Assembly: GCA_027484425.1 (NCBI GenBank)
Contig: JAIXSZ010000031.1
Coordinates: 1 to 62,863 of the forward strand
Reading direction: 5' to 3'
Length of the DNA stretch: 62,863 nt
Source: Sphingobacteriales bacterium
GTDB taxonomy: Bacteria; Bacteroidota; Bacteroidia; Chitinophagales; Chitinophagaceae
Every line of letters starts with the position of its first letter. The stretch's first letter is position 1. Shown one piece after another: positions 45,893 through 54,169 of the stretch. The translations under genes were made by a program, and so were the position numbers. The notes beneath the pieces were generated by a model that was not told the DNA's origin, searched no databases, and saw nothing but the letters and a program-made list of their open reading frames with translations.

Positions 45893-47815
45893 ATGCCAAA
45901 TCGAAAGTCACATACATCATTGTCCTATCTGCTACTGCTGATAATCGCAATGATGTGTGCGACAACAAATGTAATGGCACAAAAAAAACAAGCTACACTA
46001 GACTCCGTAAGTATAAAGGCAAAAAGAAATGCTACCAATGATATAAGATTAAATGACTTTGCAGTAGGGCAAAAAACGATAACTGTAAGTACTAAAACCA
46101 TGCAGCTATATAACCTTCAAAGCGTGGGTACTTTGCTATCGCAACAGCTACCAGTGTTTGTAAAATCATATAGCTTTAATGGGTTGGCTACTATTAGTTT
46201 CAGAGGGGCATCAGCAGCTCAATCGCAGGTGCTGTGGAATGGTATACCTATACAAAATGCAGCGCTAGGCGTGGCCGATGTGTCGGCACTGCCTGTGCCT
46301 ATGATTAACAAAATAAGTATTGCACATGGTGGCTCAGGGGCGCTACTGGGCAGTGGTAATGTGGGGGGTGCGCTACTGCTAGATAATGAACAACCAGAGT
46401 TTGATACGAAAGTCCACAAACTAAGTGGCTGTATAGGCTCTGGCAGCTACGGACAGTATAATGGAAGCATAAAAAGTACACTCACTCACAACAAATGGTT
46501 TGTAAGCATAAACACATTTGCACAGGCTGCAAAAAACAACTATCCATACACTAACACCACAGGTGCAAAACATACAATGACCAATGGCAAACTGGAAAGC
46601 TACTCTGCAATGCTGAACGCCGCTTACCAGCTAAAGCCAAACAACACTATAGGTGTATCTTTGTGGACACAACAGTACAAACGCGAAATACCACCAGCCC
46701 TATTTGAAGCAGCATCTGTAAAAAAACAAGAGGACCAATCTGTAAAGCTACTGGCTGACTGGCAAATGACACAAACCAAGTATACACTGTATGCCAAGTC
46801 GTCGTTTATAGTAGATAGGATAGACTACAGCGATGCTGCAGTGAACTTGCAAACTAACAATACCGTATACCAGTACTATCAGGAAACAGGCTGGAAACAG
46901 CACATGGGCAAAGCGGGACAGCTGCTGCTATTCGTGCCAGTACAAAGAGCATGGCTGCCAGACGGTAATGATACACAATACCAAAACCGCGTGGCACTAG
47001 CTGGAGCATGGTCTGTGAAACTGCTAAACAACAAACTAGGAATAGCGGTGCAATCGAGGGCTGAGGTTATTAATAATAAACAAATTTTTCTGCCCGGTGC
47101 AGGTGCTACTTATGCCATTACTGATAAGTGGCAGCTGCGGGCAAATGCTCAAAGATCTTACAGAGTACCTACGCTCAATGAGTTGTACTACTTCCCTGGC
47201 GGAAACCCAAGACTGAGACCTGAACAAGGTTGGAGCCAAGATGTGGGCCACACACTAAAAACAAGTAAAAACAAGTTCAGCTTTTATCATGATGCATCGA
47301 TATTCAACAGAAATATAAACGACTGGATAATGTGGCTGGGTGGTGCTATATGGACACCGCATAATATAGCAAAAGTACATAGCAGGGGAACGGAAACCGA
47401 AAACAGAATAACCTACACAACTGGCAAATGGACCCTAAACACTGATGTATACACCTCCTACATACTAGCCACTACTACAGAAAGCTACATACAAAATGAT
47501 GGCAGTGTGGGCAAACAAATACCCTACACGCCCAGATATAACTACCGAATGAACATAGGTGCATCTTACAATAGTTTTTACCTCAACTACAACCATTCTT
47601 ATACCGGCTATAGATTTATAACAATTGATGAAAGTAGCTGGCTAACACCGTATCAATGTGGCAATATACAGTTGCTATACACAAAGCCATTCAGAGGCAA
47701 GATACTGCAACTAAGTGCGCAAGTAAACAACGTATGGAACGAACAATACTCAGTAGCGGGCTATAGACCAATGCCAGGAACCAATTGGCTCCTGGGCATT
47801 GTGGCGCATCTATAA
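45893..47815 (+). CDS. btuB: BtuB-like TonB-dependent cobalamin receptor
   Basis: This 640-residue outer-membrane receptor has a signal peptide (to about 28, VMAQ) followed by a short DSVSIKAKR TonB-box-like stretch. The plug domain (about 45-170) contains SVGTLLSQQLPVFVKSYSF, FRGASAAQSQVLWNGIP and GSGALLGSGNVGGALLL. The 22-strand barrel ends in a final NNVWNEQYSVAGYRPMPGTNW. It has no carboxypeptidase-like N-terminal extension. It is the last gene behind the cobalamin riboswitch and directly follows the BtuG-like propeller, which identifies the substrate better than its own sequence does. It is convergent with the efflux adaptor gene nine bases away, with no obvious terminator between. Confidence 0.9.
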   Translation: MPNRKSHTSLSYLLLLIIAMMCATTNVMAQKKQATLDSVSIKAKRNATNDIRLNDFAVGQKTITVSTKTMQLYNLQSVGTLLSQQLPVFVKSYSFNGLATISFRGASAAQSQVLWNGIPIQNAALGVADVSALPVPMINKISIAHGGSGALLGSGNVGGALLLDNEQPEFDTKVHKLSGCIGSGSYGQYNGSIKSTLTHNKWFVSINTFAQAAKNNYPYTNTTGAKHTMTNGKLESYSAMLNAAYQLKPNNTIGVSLWTQQYKREIPPALFEAASVKKQEDQSVKLLADWQMTQTKYTLYAKSSFIVDRIDYSDAAVNLQTNNTVYQYYQETGWKQHMGKAGQLLLFVPVQRAWLPDGNDTQYQNRVALAGAWSVKLLNNKLGIAVQSRAEVINNKQIFLPGAGATYAITDKWQLRANAQRSYRVPTLNELYYFPGGNPRLRPEQGWSQDVGHTLKTSKNKFSFYHDASIFNRNINDWIMWLGGAIWTPHNIAKVHSRGTETENRITYTTGKWTLNTDVYTSYILATTTESYIQNDGSVGKQIPYTPRYNYRMNIGASYNSFYLNYNHSYTGYRFITIDESSWLTPYQCGNIQLLYTKPFRGKILQLSAQVNNVWNEQYSVAGYRPMPGTNWLLGIVAHL

Positions 47816-47823
47816 GATCATTA

Positions 47824-48957
47824 CTACTCAGCATTATTCTTCAACTTAGACAGCAAAGCATAAGCATTGCTGACTGCTATGTTGCCAGTAGGTAGGCCTT
47901 CTTTGATAGCTACAAATCCGCTATCAGCCATGCCTGTTATTACCTTACACATCTTGTATTTACCTTGTGCGGTTTCTTCAAATACATAATCCTTACCCTC
48001 CCACCTCACTAGAGCCTCTTCAGGCACGCATGTCAGGTCCTCACGGCTTACCTCTATCTCGGCATTCATGTACATACCAGGCAACAATTTTTTGTTGCCA
48101 TTCACAAAATCGCAATGCACCTCAGTGTATCTTTCATTACCTATATTGGGGTTTATGAAGTGTACTTTTGCTGTGTATTGGTGCTCGCGATTATTGTTCG
48201 CAAAACACTGTACCACTTGCCCAATGAGAATACTTGACGCATCTTGCTCAAAAACATTGAGCGTAAGATGAAGCTCTTCAGGGTTCACTAATTCAAAGAG
48301 AACATCAGTAGCACTTACGTACTTGCCGTTGTTTACATTTACCTTGGTTACATAGCCACTTATAGGAGCATAGATATTGACGCTTCTGGAAACATTGCCC
48401 TCATTTAACGAAGAAGGATTGATACCTACGAACATCAGCTTTTGCTCTAGCGAACGTTGCAATATGCGCTGTGATTCATAGTCGCTTTTTGCCTGCTGAT
48501 ATACTTTATCACTAGCAGCTTTTGTCTCGTTCAGTTGTCGTTGTCTGGAGTATTCAGCTTCATAATACTCCAGCTTACTTTTGGCTGTAAGATAATCTTG
48601 TTGTAGCTGTATGTACTGCTGGTCTTCTACTATAGCCATTACACTACCCTTCGTTACATGCTCTCCAGGCAGCAAAGTAATCTTCTTCACATAGCCACCC
48701 AGTGCTATACTTACCGATACAATACTTTGTGGAGGCACCTCAGTAGTACCTGCTACTTTTATATGACTGTGCATGCTTCTTTTGGTGGGCAAACCTGTAA
48801 CTACACCTGCATTTTTCAGCTGGTCTGTGGTGAGTTGTATCACCTCACTTACAGACACACTGTCTGTGCTCAAAGCTTTACCAGCGGGCTGTTTATTATC
48901 AGTGCATGACGCCAGTACTAGAGCACTACACACTACCATTATTATGTTCTTGTTCAT
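47824..48957 (-). CDS. Heavy-metal RND efflux periplasmic adaptor (CusB/CzcB type)
   Basis: This 377-residue membrane-fusion lipoprotein has lipobox LASC near residue 17. A barrel-sandwich half starts GGYVKKITLLPGEHVTKGS near 88, a helical hairpin (about 118-170) follows, and the second lipoyl half is APISGYVTKVNVNNGKYVS near 198. Beta-barrel and membrane-proximal domains end in IKEGLPTGNIAVSNAYALL. It bridges the inner-membrane pump and the outer-membrane channel, both encoded by the gene 13 bases upstream in the same minus-strand operon. Confidence 0.93.
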   Translation of the reverse strand: MNKNIIMVVCSALVLASCTDNKQPAGKALSTDSVSVSEVIQLTTDQLKNAGVVTGLPTKRSMHSHIKVAGTTEVPPQSIVSVSIALGGYVKKITLLPGEHVTKGSVMAIVEDQQYIQLQQDYLTAKSKLEYYEAEYSRQRQLNETKAASDKVYQQAKSDYESQRILQRSLEQKLMFVGINPSSLNEGNVSRSVNIYAPISGYVTKVNVNNGKYVSATDVLFELVNPEELHLTLNVFEQDASSILIGQVVQCFANNNREHQYTAKVHFINPNIGNERYTEVHCDFVNGNKKLLPGMYMNAEIEVSREDLTCVPEEALVRWEGKDYVFEETAQGKYKMCKVITGMADSGFVAIKEGLPTGNIAVSNAYALLSKLKNNAE

Positions 48958-48970
48958 GAGTATCGTTTTA

Positions 48971-51900
48971 TTAGTTTACAGCAGCTAATTGTTCCATTTT
49001 TATTGCTGCTTCGTTCATTTGTTCTACAATAGTGAAATAGTCATTCCGTACCTGCATTGCTTGATTGATAAGTATTGTCCAGTTGAGGTAACCTATCTCT
49101 CCGAGCATCAATTTTTTGTTGGCAGCATTAATAATTGCTGCAGCATTGGGCAACATGTTAGTCTGATAAAGTAATACTGATTGCTTTCGCTGAGTATATA
49201 TTTTCACTGTCGCTTGAAGCTCTGTAGATAGTTGTTGCTTGGCAGTTTCGAGCTCTTCAGTGCGTTGTCTTTTCTGTATTTCCGCTGCGGAAATTCTGGC
49301 CTTTTGTGCTCCATAAAACACTGGAATTCCCACACCTATATTGGCGAATGAGAAACGTTTTTCTGGTCCAAAGTATTCATCAGTGCCTGTGGTATTTTGC
49401 CAACCAGTAATGGAGGTATTGCTGTAGCCACCACTTATCGAGGGCATTAGTCTGGCCACTTCAAGTTTCTTCTGCTGGTCTGCCAGTATAGTTCTTTGCT
49501 GGTATTGCTGAACAATTGGCGACTGACTGACATCGGCAGTAAAGCTCCCTAAAAGCCCACCAGACAATGGATACACTACTGAGTCGCCTGCAGGTACCAT
49601 AACAATGCCTGTATTCAATAACACATTGAATCGCTGCAACAATATGCTGTAATCTGTAGCTAATGCCTGCAACTGCTCAGTGATTTGCAATCGTTGATTT
49701 TCTGCTGTAGAATACTCTGCCACGTCCAAATCGCCGAGTGCAAATCGTTGTTTGGCTTTGAGCATAAATCCACTATAAATGCTATCTGCTTCTTGCAGTA
49801 GTTTCCGCTTTTCAGCCAATAATAACAACTGATAAAACAACTGTTTCACACCAGTTTTTACTTCTAGTGTTTTTTGTTCTCTACCCGATTGGCTCAACAA
49901 TATATTTGACCTGTTTATTGCATTTTGGTGTTTGTACACTGTAGGAAATTGCACCGACTGAGATATCGCAAATCTATTGTCCAGCGCACGACTATTGTAT
50001 CTGCCATATTCGCCCAGTAGCTGTGTTTTATCAATATCTACACCAGTTTTTTTCAGAGCTTCATAGTAGGTTACTTCCGTGTTTGCCACCTGTATCATCA
50101 GGTTGTGACGACTGGCAGAATCTATAGCCGCAGCTAGAGTGATGGGCTGCTGTGCCAGTACATTACTCTGAGCAAACATTACCAGTATTAACGCAGAAGT
50201 AATAGCTACCGCAGACTTCCTATTAAATCTGAATCCCTTCTCAAAAATCAGATACAGCAATGGCAGTACAAACAGATTGAGCAAAGTAGAAATGATGAGT
50301 CCACCTATCACAACAGTGGCTAATGGCTTCTGCACTTCACCTCCTGCACCAGTACTTATAGCCATAGGTATAAAGCCCAAAGAAGGCACCAAAGCTGTCA
50401 TCAGAACAGCCCTCAACTTGCTTCTGGTAGCATGTACCACTATCCTCACAATGTCGGTCCAGCCCTCTGCTTTCAACCTGTTGAATTCTGAAACCAACAA
50501 AATACCATTGAGCACCGCCACCCCAAATAGGGCAATAAAACCAACACCCGCTGAAATGCTGAATGGCATATCTCTGAACCACAATGCTATTATGCCGCCA
50601 GTAGCCGACAATGGTATCGCAGTGTATATCAGCAGCCCTTGCTTCACCGAACTAAATGCAAAATACAACAACAAAAAAATGAGCAATAAAGCTACGGGCA
50701 CTACTATCGCCAAACGTTCTTTGGCTGCTGTCATATTCTCGAATGAGCCACCAAAAGTAATAGTGTATGCACGAGGGAGGTGTAACTTCTCTTGCACCTT
50801 TTGTTGCAGCTCTTTTACTATAGTTTGCACATCTCTGTCCTGTATGTTGAACCCTATTACTATTCTGCGTTTACCACGCTCCCGTTGTATCTGGTTTACA
50901 CCTTCTATTTCTTCTACAGATGCTACCATGGATAGTGGTATCTGCACCCCCTGACTAGTATTGATCTGCAAGTTTCTGATGTCTATAATGTTACTTCGTT
51001 TATCGCCTGCTAACCTCACGACCATATCAAACCTTCGCTCACCCTCGTACACCTGACCTGCCACCTGACCTGCAAAACCAGTATTTACCACCTGGTTTAT
51101 ATCACTCACATTCAGCCCATATTTTGCCATGGCTTCTCTATCATACTTTATTACTACCTGTGGCATACCGTTTACTTTTTCTTCGTAGATATTTATAGCA
51201 CCGTCTACTGTTTTTATCATATCTCCTAGCTTGTGTGCATAGTGTGTGAGCGTATCCAGATTTTCCCCAAAAATCTTACAAACCACATCTTGCCTAGCAC
51301 CAGTCATCAACTCATTAAACCTCATTTGTACCGGAAACTGAAACCCTACAGTAATGCCTGGCACTGCCTCCAACGCAGTAGTCATTTTAGCGCTAAGCTC
51401 GCTGAACGTAGTAGCCGATGTCCATTCCTTTTTATCTTTCAATACCAGTATCATATCGCCCGCCTCAAAAGGCATGGGGTCTGTTGGCACTTCTGCGCTG
51501 CCTATTTTGGTTACTATCTTCTCCACCTCTGGAAAACTATCGAGTAGTATTTTCGAAGCCTTCTGGGTGTAGTTGATGGTATTGCTAAGGTTGCTACCAG
51601 TAAGCAATCTTGTCTCCACTGCAAAGTCGCCTTCCTCTAACTGTGGTATAAACTCTCCACCCATTTTACCAAGTAATACCACAGCCACCGCAAACAGCAC
51701 TAGAGTAGCAGAAATAACCGTAACCGGATACTGGATCACCTGCTGCAACAATGGGCGGTACTTACGCTCTAGCCACACTATCAGTTTGTCTGTTATGGTT
51801 TGTTTGTGACTCAGATTTTTATTGAGGCATAGTGCAGCCATCATAGGCACGTAGGTAACAGATAATATAAATGCACCCAGTATGGCAAAGGCAATGGTAT

Positions 51901-53344
51901 ACGCCATGGGCTTAAACATCTTGCCCTCTATACCCTGAAGCGATAGTATGGGCAGGTACACAATGAGAATGATTATCTGGCTGAATACTGCTGATTTTAT
52001 CATACTGCCAGTATACATACCTACCTCAGCATCCATTTGTGGCTGCTCTATCCTAGTCATACCTCTGAAACTTTTGGAGTGAGCAAATAGGTGTAATATT
52101 GCCTCCACTACTATCACAGACCCATCTACTATCAACCCAAAGTCTATAGCGCCCAGCGACATCAGATTACCATCTACCTTAAACATGTTCATCAATATGA
52201 TGGCAAACAACATGGATAGTGGTATAACAGAAGAAACAATCAGCCCGGCACGAAGATTGCCCAGGAAAAAGACCAATACAAAAATCACTATCAGCGCACC
52301 CTCCAGCAGATTGGTCTCTACAGTGCTTATTGCATTGTTTACCATTTTTGTCCTGTCCAGAAACGCCTCAATAACCACTCCCTCTGGCAGCATTTTCTGC
52401 ACCTCAGCCACCTTGAGCCTTACCCGTTTTATAACCTCTGATGAGTTTTCGCCTTTTAGCATCATCACTACTGCACCAGCTACTTCTCCCTTATCATTGT
52501 AGGTCATGGCACCATAGCGCACTGCACTACCAAACTGAACCGTAGCCACATCGCTTATCAGCAATGGTGTGCCACTAGGAAGTGTCTTAACAACAATTTT
52601 GCCTATATCATCCAAGGAAGTGGTGAGCCCCTCGCTTCTTATATATAAGACTGTAGGTCCTTTTTCTATGTACGCGCCGCCTGTATTTTCATTGTTGCGC
52701 TCTAGCGCGTCAAACACATCCGCTATAGTTATGTTATGCGCCTTCAGTTGTTCTTGCCTTACTGCTATTTCGTATTGCTTTAGCTTACCCCCAAAACTAG
52801 CTACCTCTGCCACACCCTTTATACCCATTAGTTGCCGGCGCACTATCCAGTCTTGTATGGTCCGCAGCTGTGCTACATCATACTTGCTTTCATATCCTTT
52901 GAGGGGTCGTACTACATACTGATATATTTCTCCCAGGCCGGTAGTTACCGGAGCCATCTCTGGCGACCCTATACCATTGGGTAGTTCTTGTCTTACTTTT
53001 TGTAATTCTTCGTTTATCTGTTGTCTTGCCAGATATATGTCTACATCGTCATTAAACACCAGTGTGACCAGCGACAAACCAAATCTGGAAAAACTTCTTG
53101 CCTGTTTCAGCCCTGGTATAGCACCACATGCTTGCTCTATCGGCATAGTTATAAGCCGTTCTATATCTGGTGCGCCCAGTGACGGAGATACAGTAATTAC
53201 CTGCACCTGATTGTCGGTAATATCGGGCACCGCATCTATGGGCAGTTTGGTTACTTCTACTGCACCCCAAACTACAAGCCCTAACACAAACAGGGCTACT
53301 ATGAGTTTATTGCCGATGGAGAAGTTGATTATTTTTTGCAACAT
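48971..53344 (-). CDS. CusA/CzcA-type heavy-metal RND pump fused to a TolC-type outer-membrane channel
   Basis: This 1457-residue protein is two proteins in one frame. Residues 1-1040 are a complete HME-RND pump: KLPIDAVPDITDNQVQV near 33, the proton-relay helix GAIDFGLIVDGSVIVVE near 400, porter domains with MTGARQDVVCKIFG near 680 and twelve membrane helices. After GFRFNRKS comes a hydrophobic helix ending FAQSNVLAQQ (about 1043-1065) that looks like an internal signal peptide. A TolC/CusC-type efflux protein with two OEP repeats follows (about 1066-1457). The fusion would need cleavage, or a thirteenth helix, to release the channel to the outer membrane. Similar fusions are annotated in other Bacteroidota. 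Substrate is probably copper/silver, zinc, cobalt or nickel; the sequence does not settle which. Confidence 0.93.
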   Translation of the reverse strand: MLQKIINFSIGNKLIVALFVLGLVVWGAVEVTKLPIDAVPDITDNQVQVITVSPSLGAPDIERLITMPIEQACGAIPGLKQARSFSRFGLSLVTLVFNDDVDIYLARQQINEELQKVRQELPNGIGSPEMAPVTTGLGEIYQYVVRPLKGYESKYDVAQLRTIQDWIVRRQLMGIKGVAEVASFGGKLKQYEIAVRQEQLKAHNITIADVFDALERNNENTGGAYIEKGPTVLYIRSEGLTTSLDDIGKIVVKTLPSGTPLLISDVATVQFGSAVRYGAMTYNDKGEVAGAVVMMLKGENSSEVIKRVRLKVAEVQKMLPEGVVIEAFLDRTKMVNNAISTVETNLLEGALIVIFVLVFFLGNLRAGLIVSSVIPLSMLFAIILMNMFKVDGNLMSLGAIDFGLIVDGSVIVVEAILHLFAHSKSFRGMTRIEQPQMDAEVGMYTGSMIKSAVFSQIIILIVYLPILSLQGIEGKMFKPMAYTIAFAILGAFILSVTYVPMMAALCLNKNLSHKQTITDKLIVWLERKYRPLLQQVIQYPVTVISATLVLFAVAVVLLGKMGGEFIPQLEEGDFAVETRLLTGSNLSNTINYTQKASKILLDSFPEVEKIVTKIGSAEVPTDPMPFEAGDMILVLKDKKEWTSATTFSELSAKMTTALEAVPGITVGFQFPVQMRFNELMTGARQDVVCKIFGENLDTLTHYAHKLGDMIKTVDGAINIYEEKVNGMPQVVIKYDREAMAKYGLNVSDINQVVNTGFAGQVAGQVYEGERRFDMVVRLAGDKRSNIIDIRNLQINTSQGVQIPLSMVASVEEIEGVNQIQRERGKRRIVIGFNIQDRDVQTIVKELQQKVQEKLHLPRAYTITFGGSFENMTAAKERLAIVVPVALLLIFLLLYFAFSSVKQGLLIYTAIPLSATGGIIALWFRDMPFSISAGVGFIALFGVAVLNGILLVSEFNRLKAEGWTDIVRIVVHATRSKLRAVLMTALVPSLGFIPMAISTGAGGEVQKPLATVVIGGLIISTLLNLFVLPLLYLIFEKGFRFNRKSAVAITSALILVMFAQSNVLAQQPITLAAAIDSASRHNLMIQVANTEVTYYEALKKTGVDIDKTQLLGEYGRYNSRALDNRFAISQSVQFPTVYKHQNAINRSNILLSQSGREQKTLEVKTGVKQLFYQLLLLAEKRKLLQEADSIYSGFMLKAKQRFALGDLDVAEYSTAENQRLQITEQLQALATDYSILLQRFNVLLNTGIVMVPAGDSVVYPLSGGLLGSFTADVSQSPIVQQYQQRTILADQQKKLEVARLMPSISGGYSNTSITGWQNTTGTDEYFGPEKRFSFANIGVGIPVFYGAQKARISAAEIQKRQRTEELETAKQQLSTELQATVKIYTQRKQSVLLYQTNMLPNAAAIINAANKKLMLGEIGYLNWTILINQAMQVRNDYFTIVEQMNEAAIKMEQLAAVN

Positions 53345-53550
53345 GATTGAATAATAATTAATTTTAAACCTTACCTAAATGGTAAACAAATGGGATTGAT
53401 AAACCAGAATAAACCGGTAAAAGTGGCTAAATACCCCAATGAGAAAATGAAATAAAGGATACTCAAGTTCGGACTGACAATGCTAGAGTATAGTGCTCAA
53501 CTATCCAATAAAAACATACAGAATGGCGGTATTGCCAAGAAAAGACAAGA

Positions 53551-53931
53551 TTAAGCCGCTATAGGTGGTCGCAACAATGATGAAAGTGCATTGTGAGAGA
53601 AGAATACATTCCTAAACCGTGAAATACTCCTCACCGCTCTGCTCTCATAGGCATTAAACGTAATAATCACGTTACTAGGCTGGGTAAAAACTAAGATAGT
53701 GCTAGCACTCAGACTCTTGAATGGCAGTTGTTTGTCTTGCTGTTCGTCATTATCATTCATATCATTGTCTAAGTAATGCATACTAAGAAAATCGGAAAAA
53801 GAAAGATTATGATCTTTATCTGTATGCTGTGTGTAATGAACCAAAATGACTGGCAGACGCGAAAACTGGTTGAGAGATACAATGTTGAGCATTGTAAATA
53901 CAACCAAAGTATGTAGCAAGAATTTTCGCAA
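53551..53931 (-). CDS. Small exported protein heading the metal-efflux operon
   Basis: The frame opens at an ATG (53964), but a TACCTTTG promoter motif overlaps that codon, so translation probably starts downstream. A TTG at 53931 gives 126 residues with a good signal sequence (LRKFLLHTLVVFTMLNIVSL); an ATG at 53892 is the alternative. The mature part is acidic and histidine-containing (HYTQHTDKDHN, then HYLDNDMNDND), followed by LPFK and a C-terminal RPPIAA. Small exported acidic/His proteins with this tail often precede Bacteroidota metal RND operons and may bind the metal. The role here is inferred from position. Confidence 0.6.
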   Translation of the reverse strand: MRKFLLHTLVVFTMLNIVSLNQFSRLPVILVHYTQHTDKDHNLSFSDFLSMHYLDNDMNDNDEQQDKQLPFKSLSASTILVFTQPSNVIITFNAYESRAVRSISRFRNVFFSHNALSSLLRPPIAA

Positions 53932-53950
53932 GGCTGATTTAATTTCAGTG

Positions 53951-53958
53951 CAAAGGTA
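53951..53958 (-). promoter_or_regulatory. Minus-strand TACCTTTG -7 motif of the efflux operon
   Basis: The complement of 53951-53958 matches TAnnTTTG exactly. It lies over the first in-frame ATG of the small protein, which argues for a later start codon. Confidence 0.5.
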
Positions 53959-54169
53959 ACACATCTAATGCTTTCGGTGCATGATATAAATCACAATAAT
54001 GCATTAGGTAACTACGCTTCCTGCATTTCCCACAAACTCACCGAATCTGTTAAAGCCAACTTAAAACAGCAATATTCACCTGTTTTTACCGACAAATTTT
54101 AGCGATTCACCGAAAGTGTAATCTTCTGTTGATGTTATAGCGGCACTTTTGCACAAAAAAAACAAGGTA

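Noticed and set aside
50277..52922. Plus-strand Ser/Thr-rich frames opposite the RND gene
   Set aside because: Antisense shadows of the membrane-helix codons of the pump.
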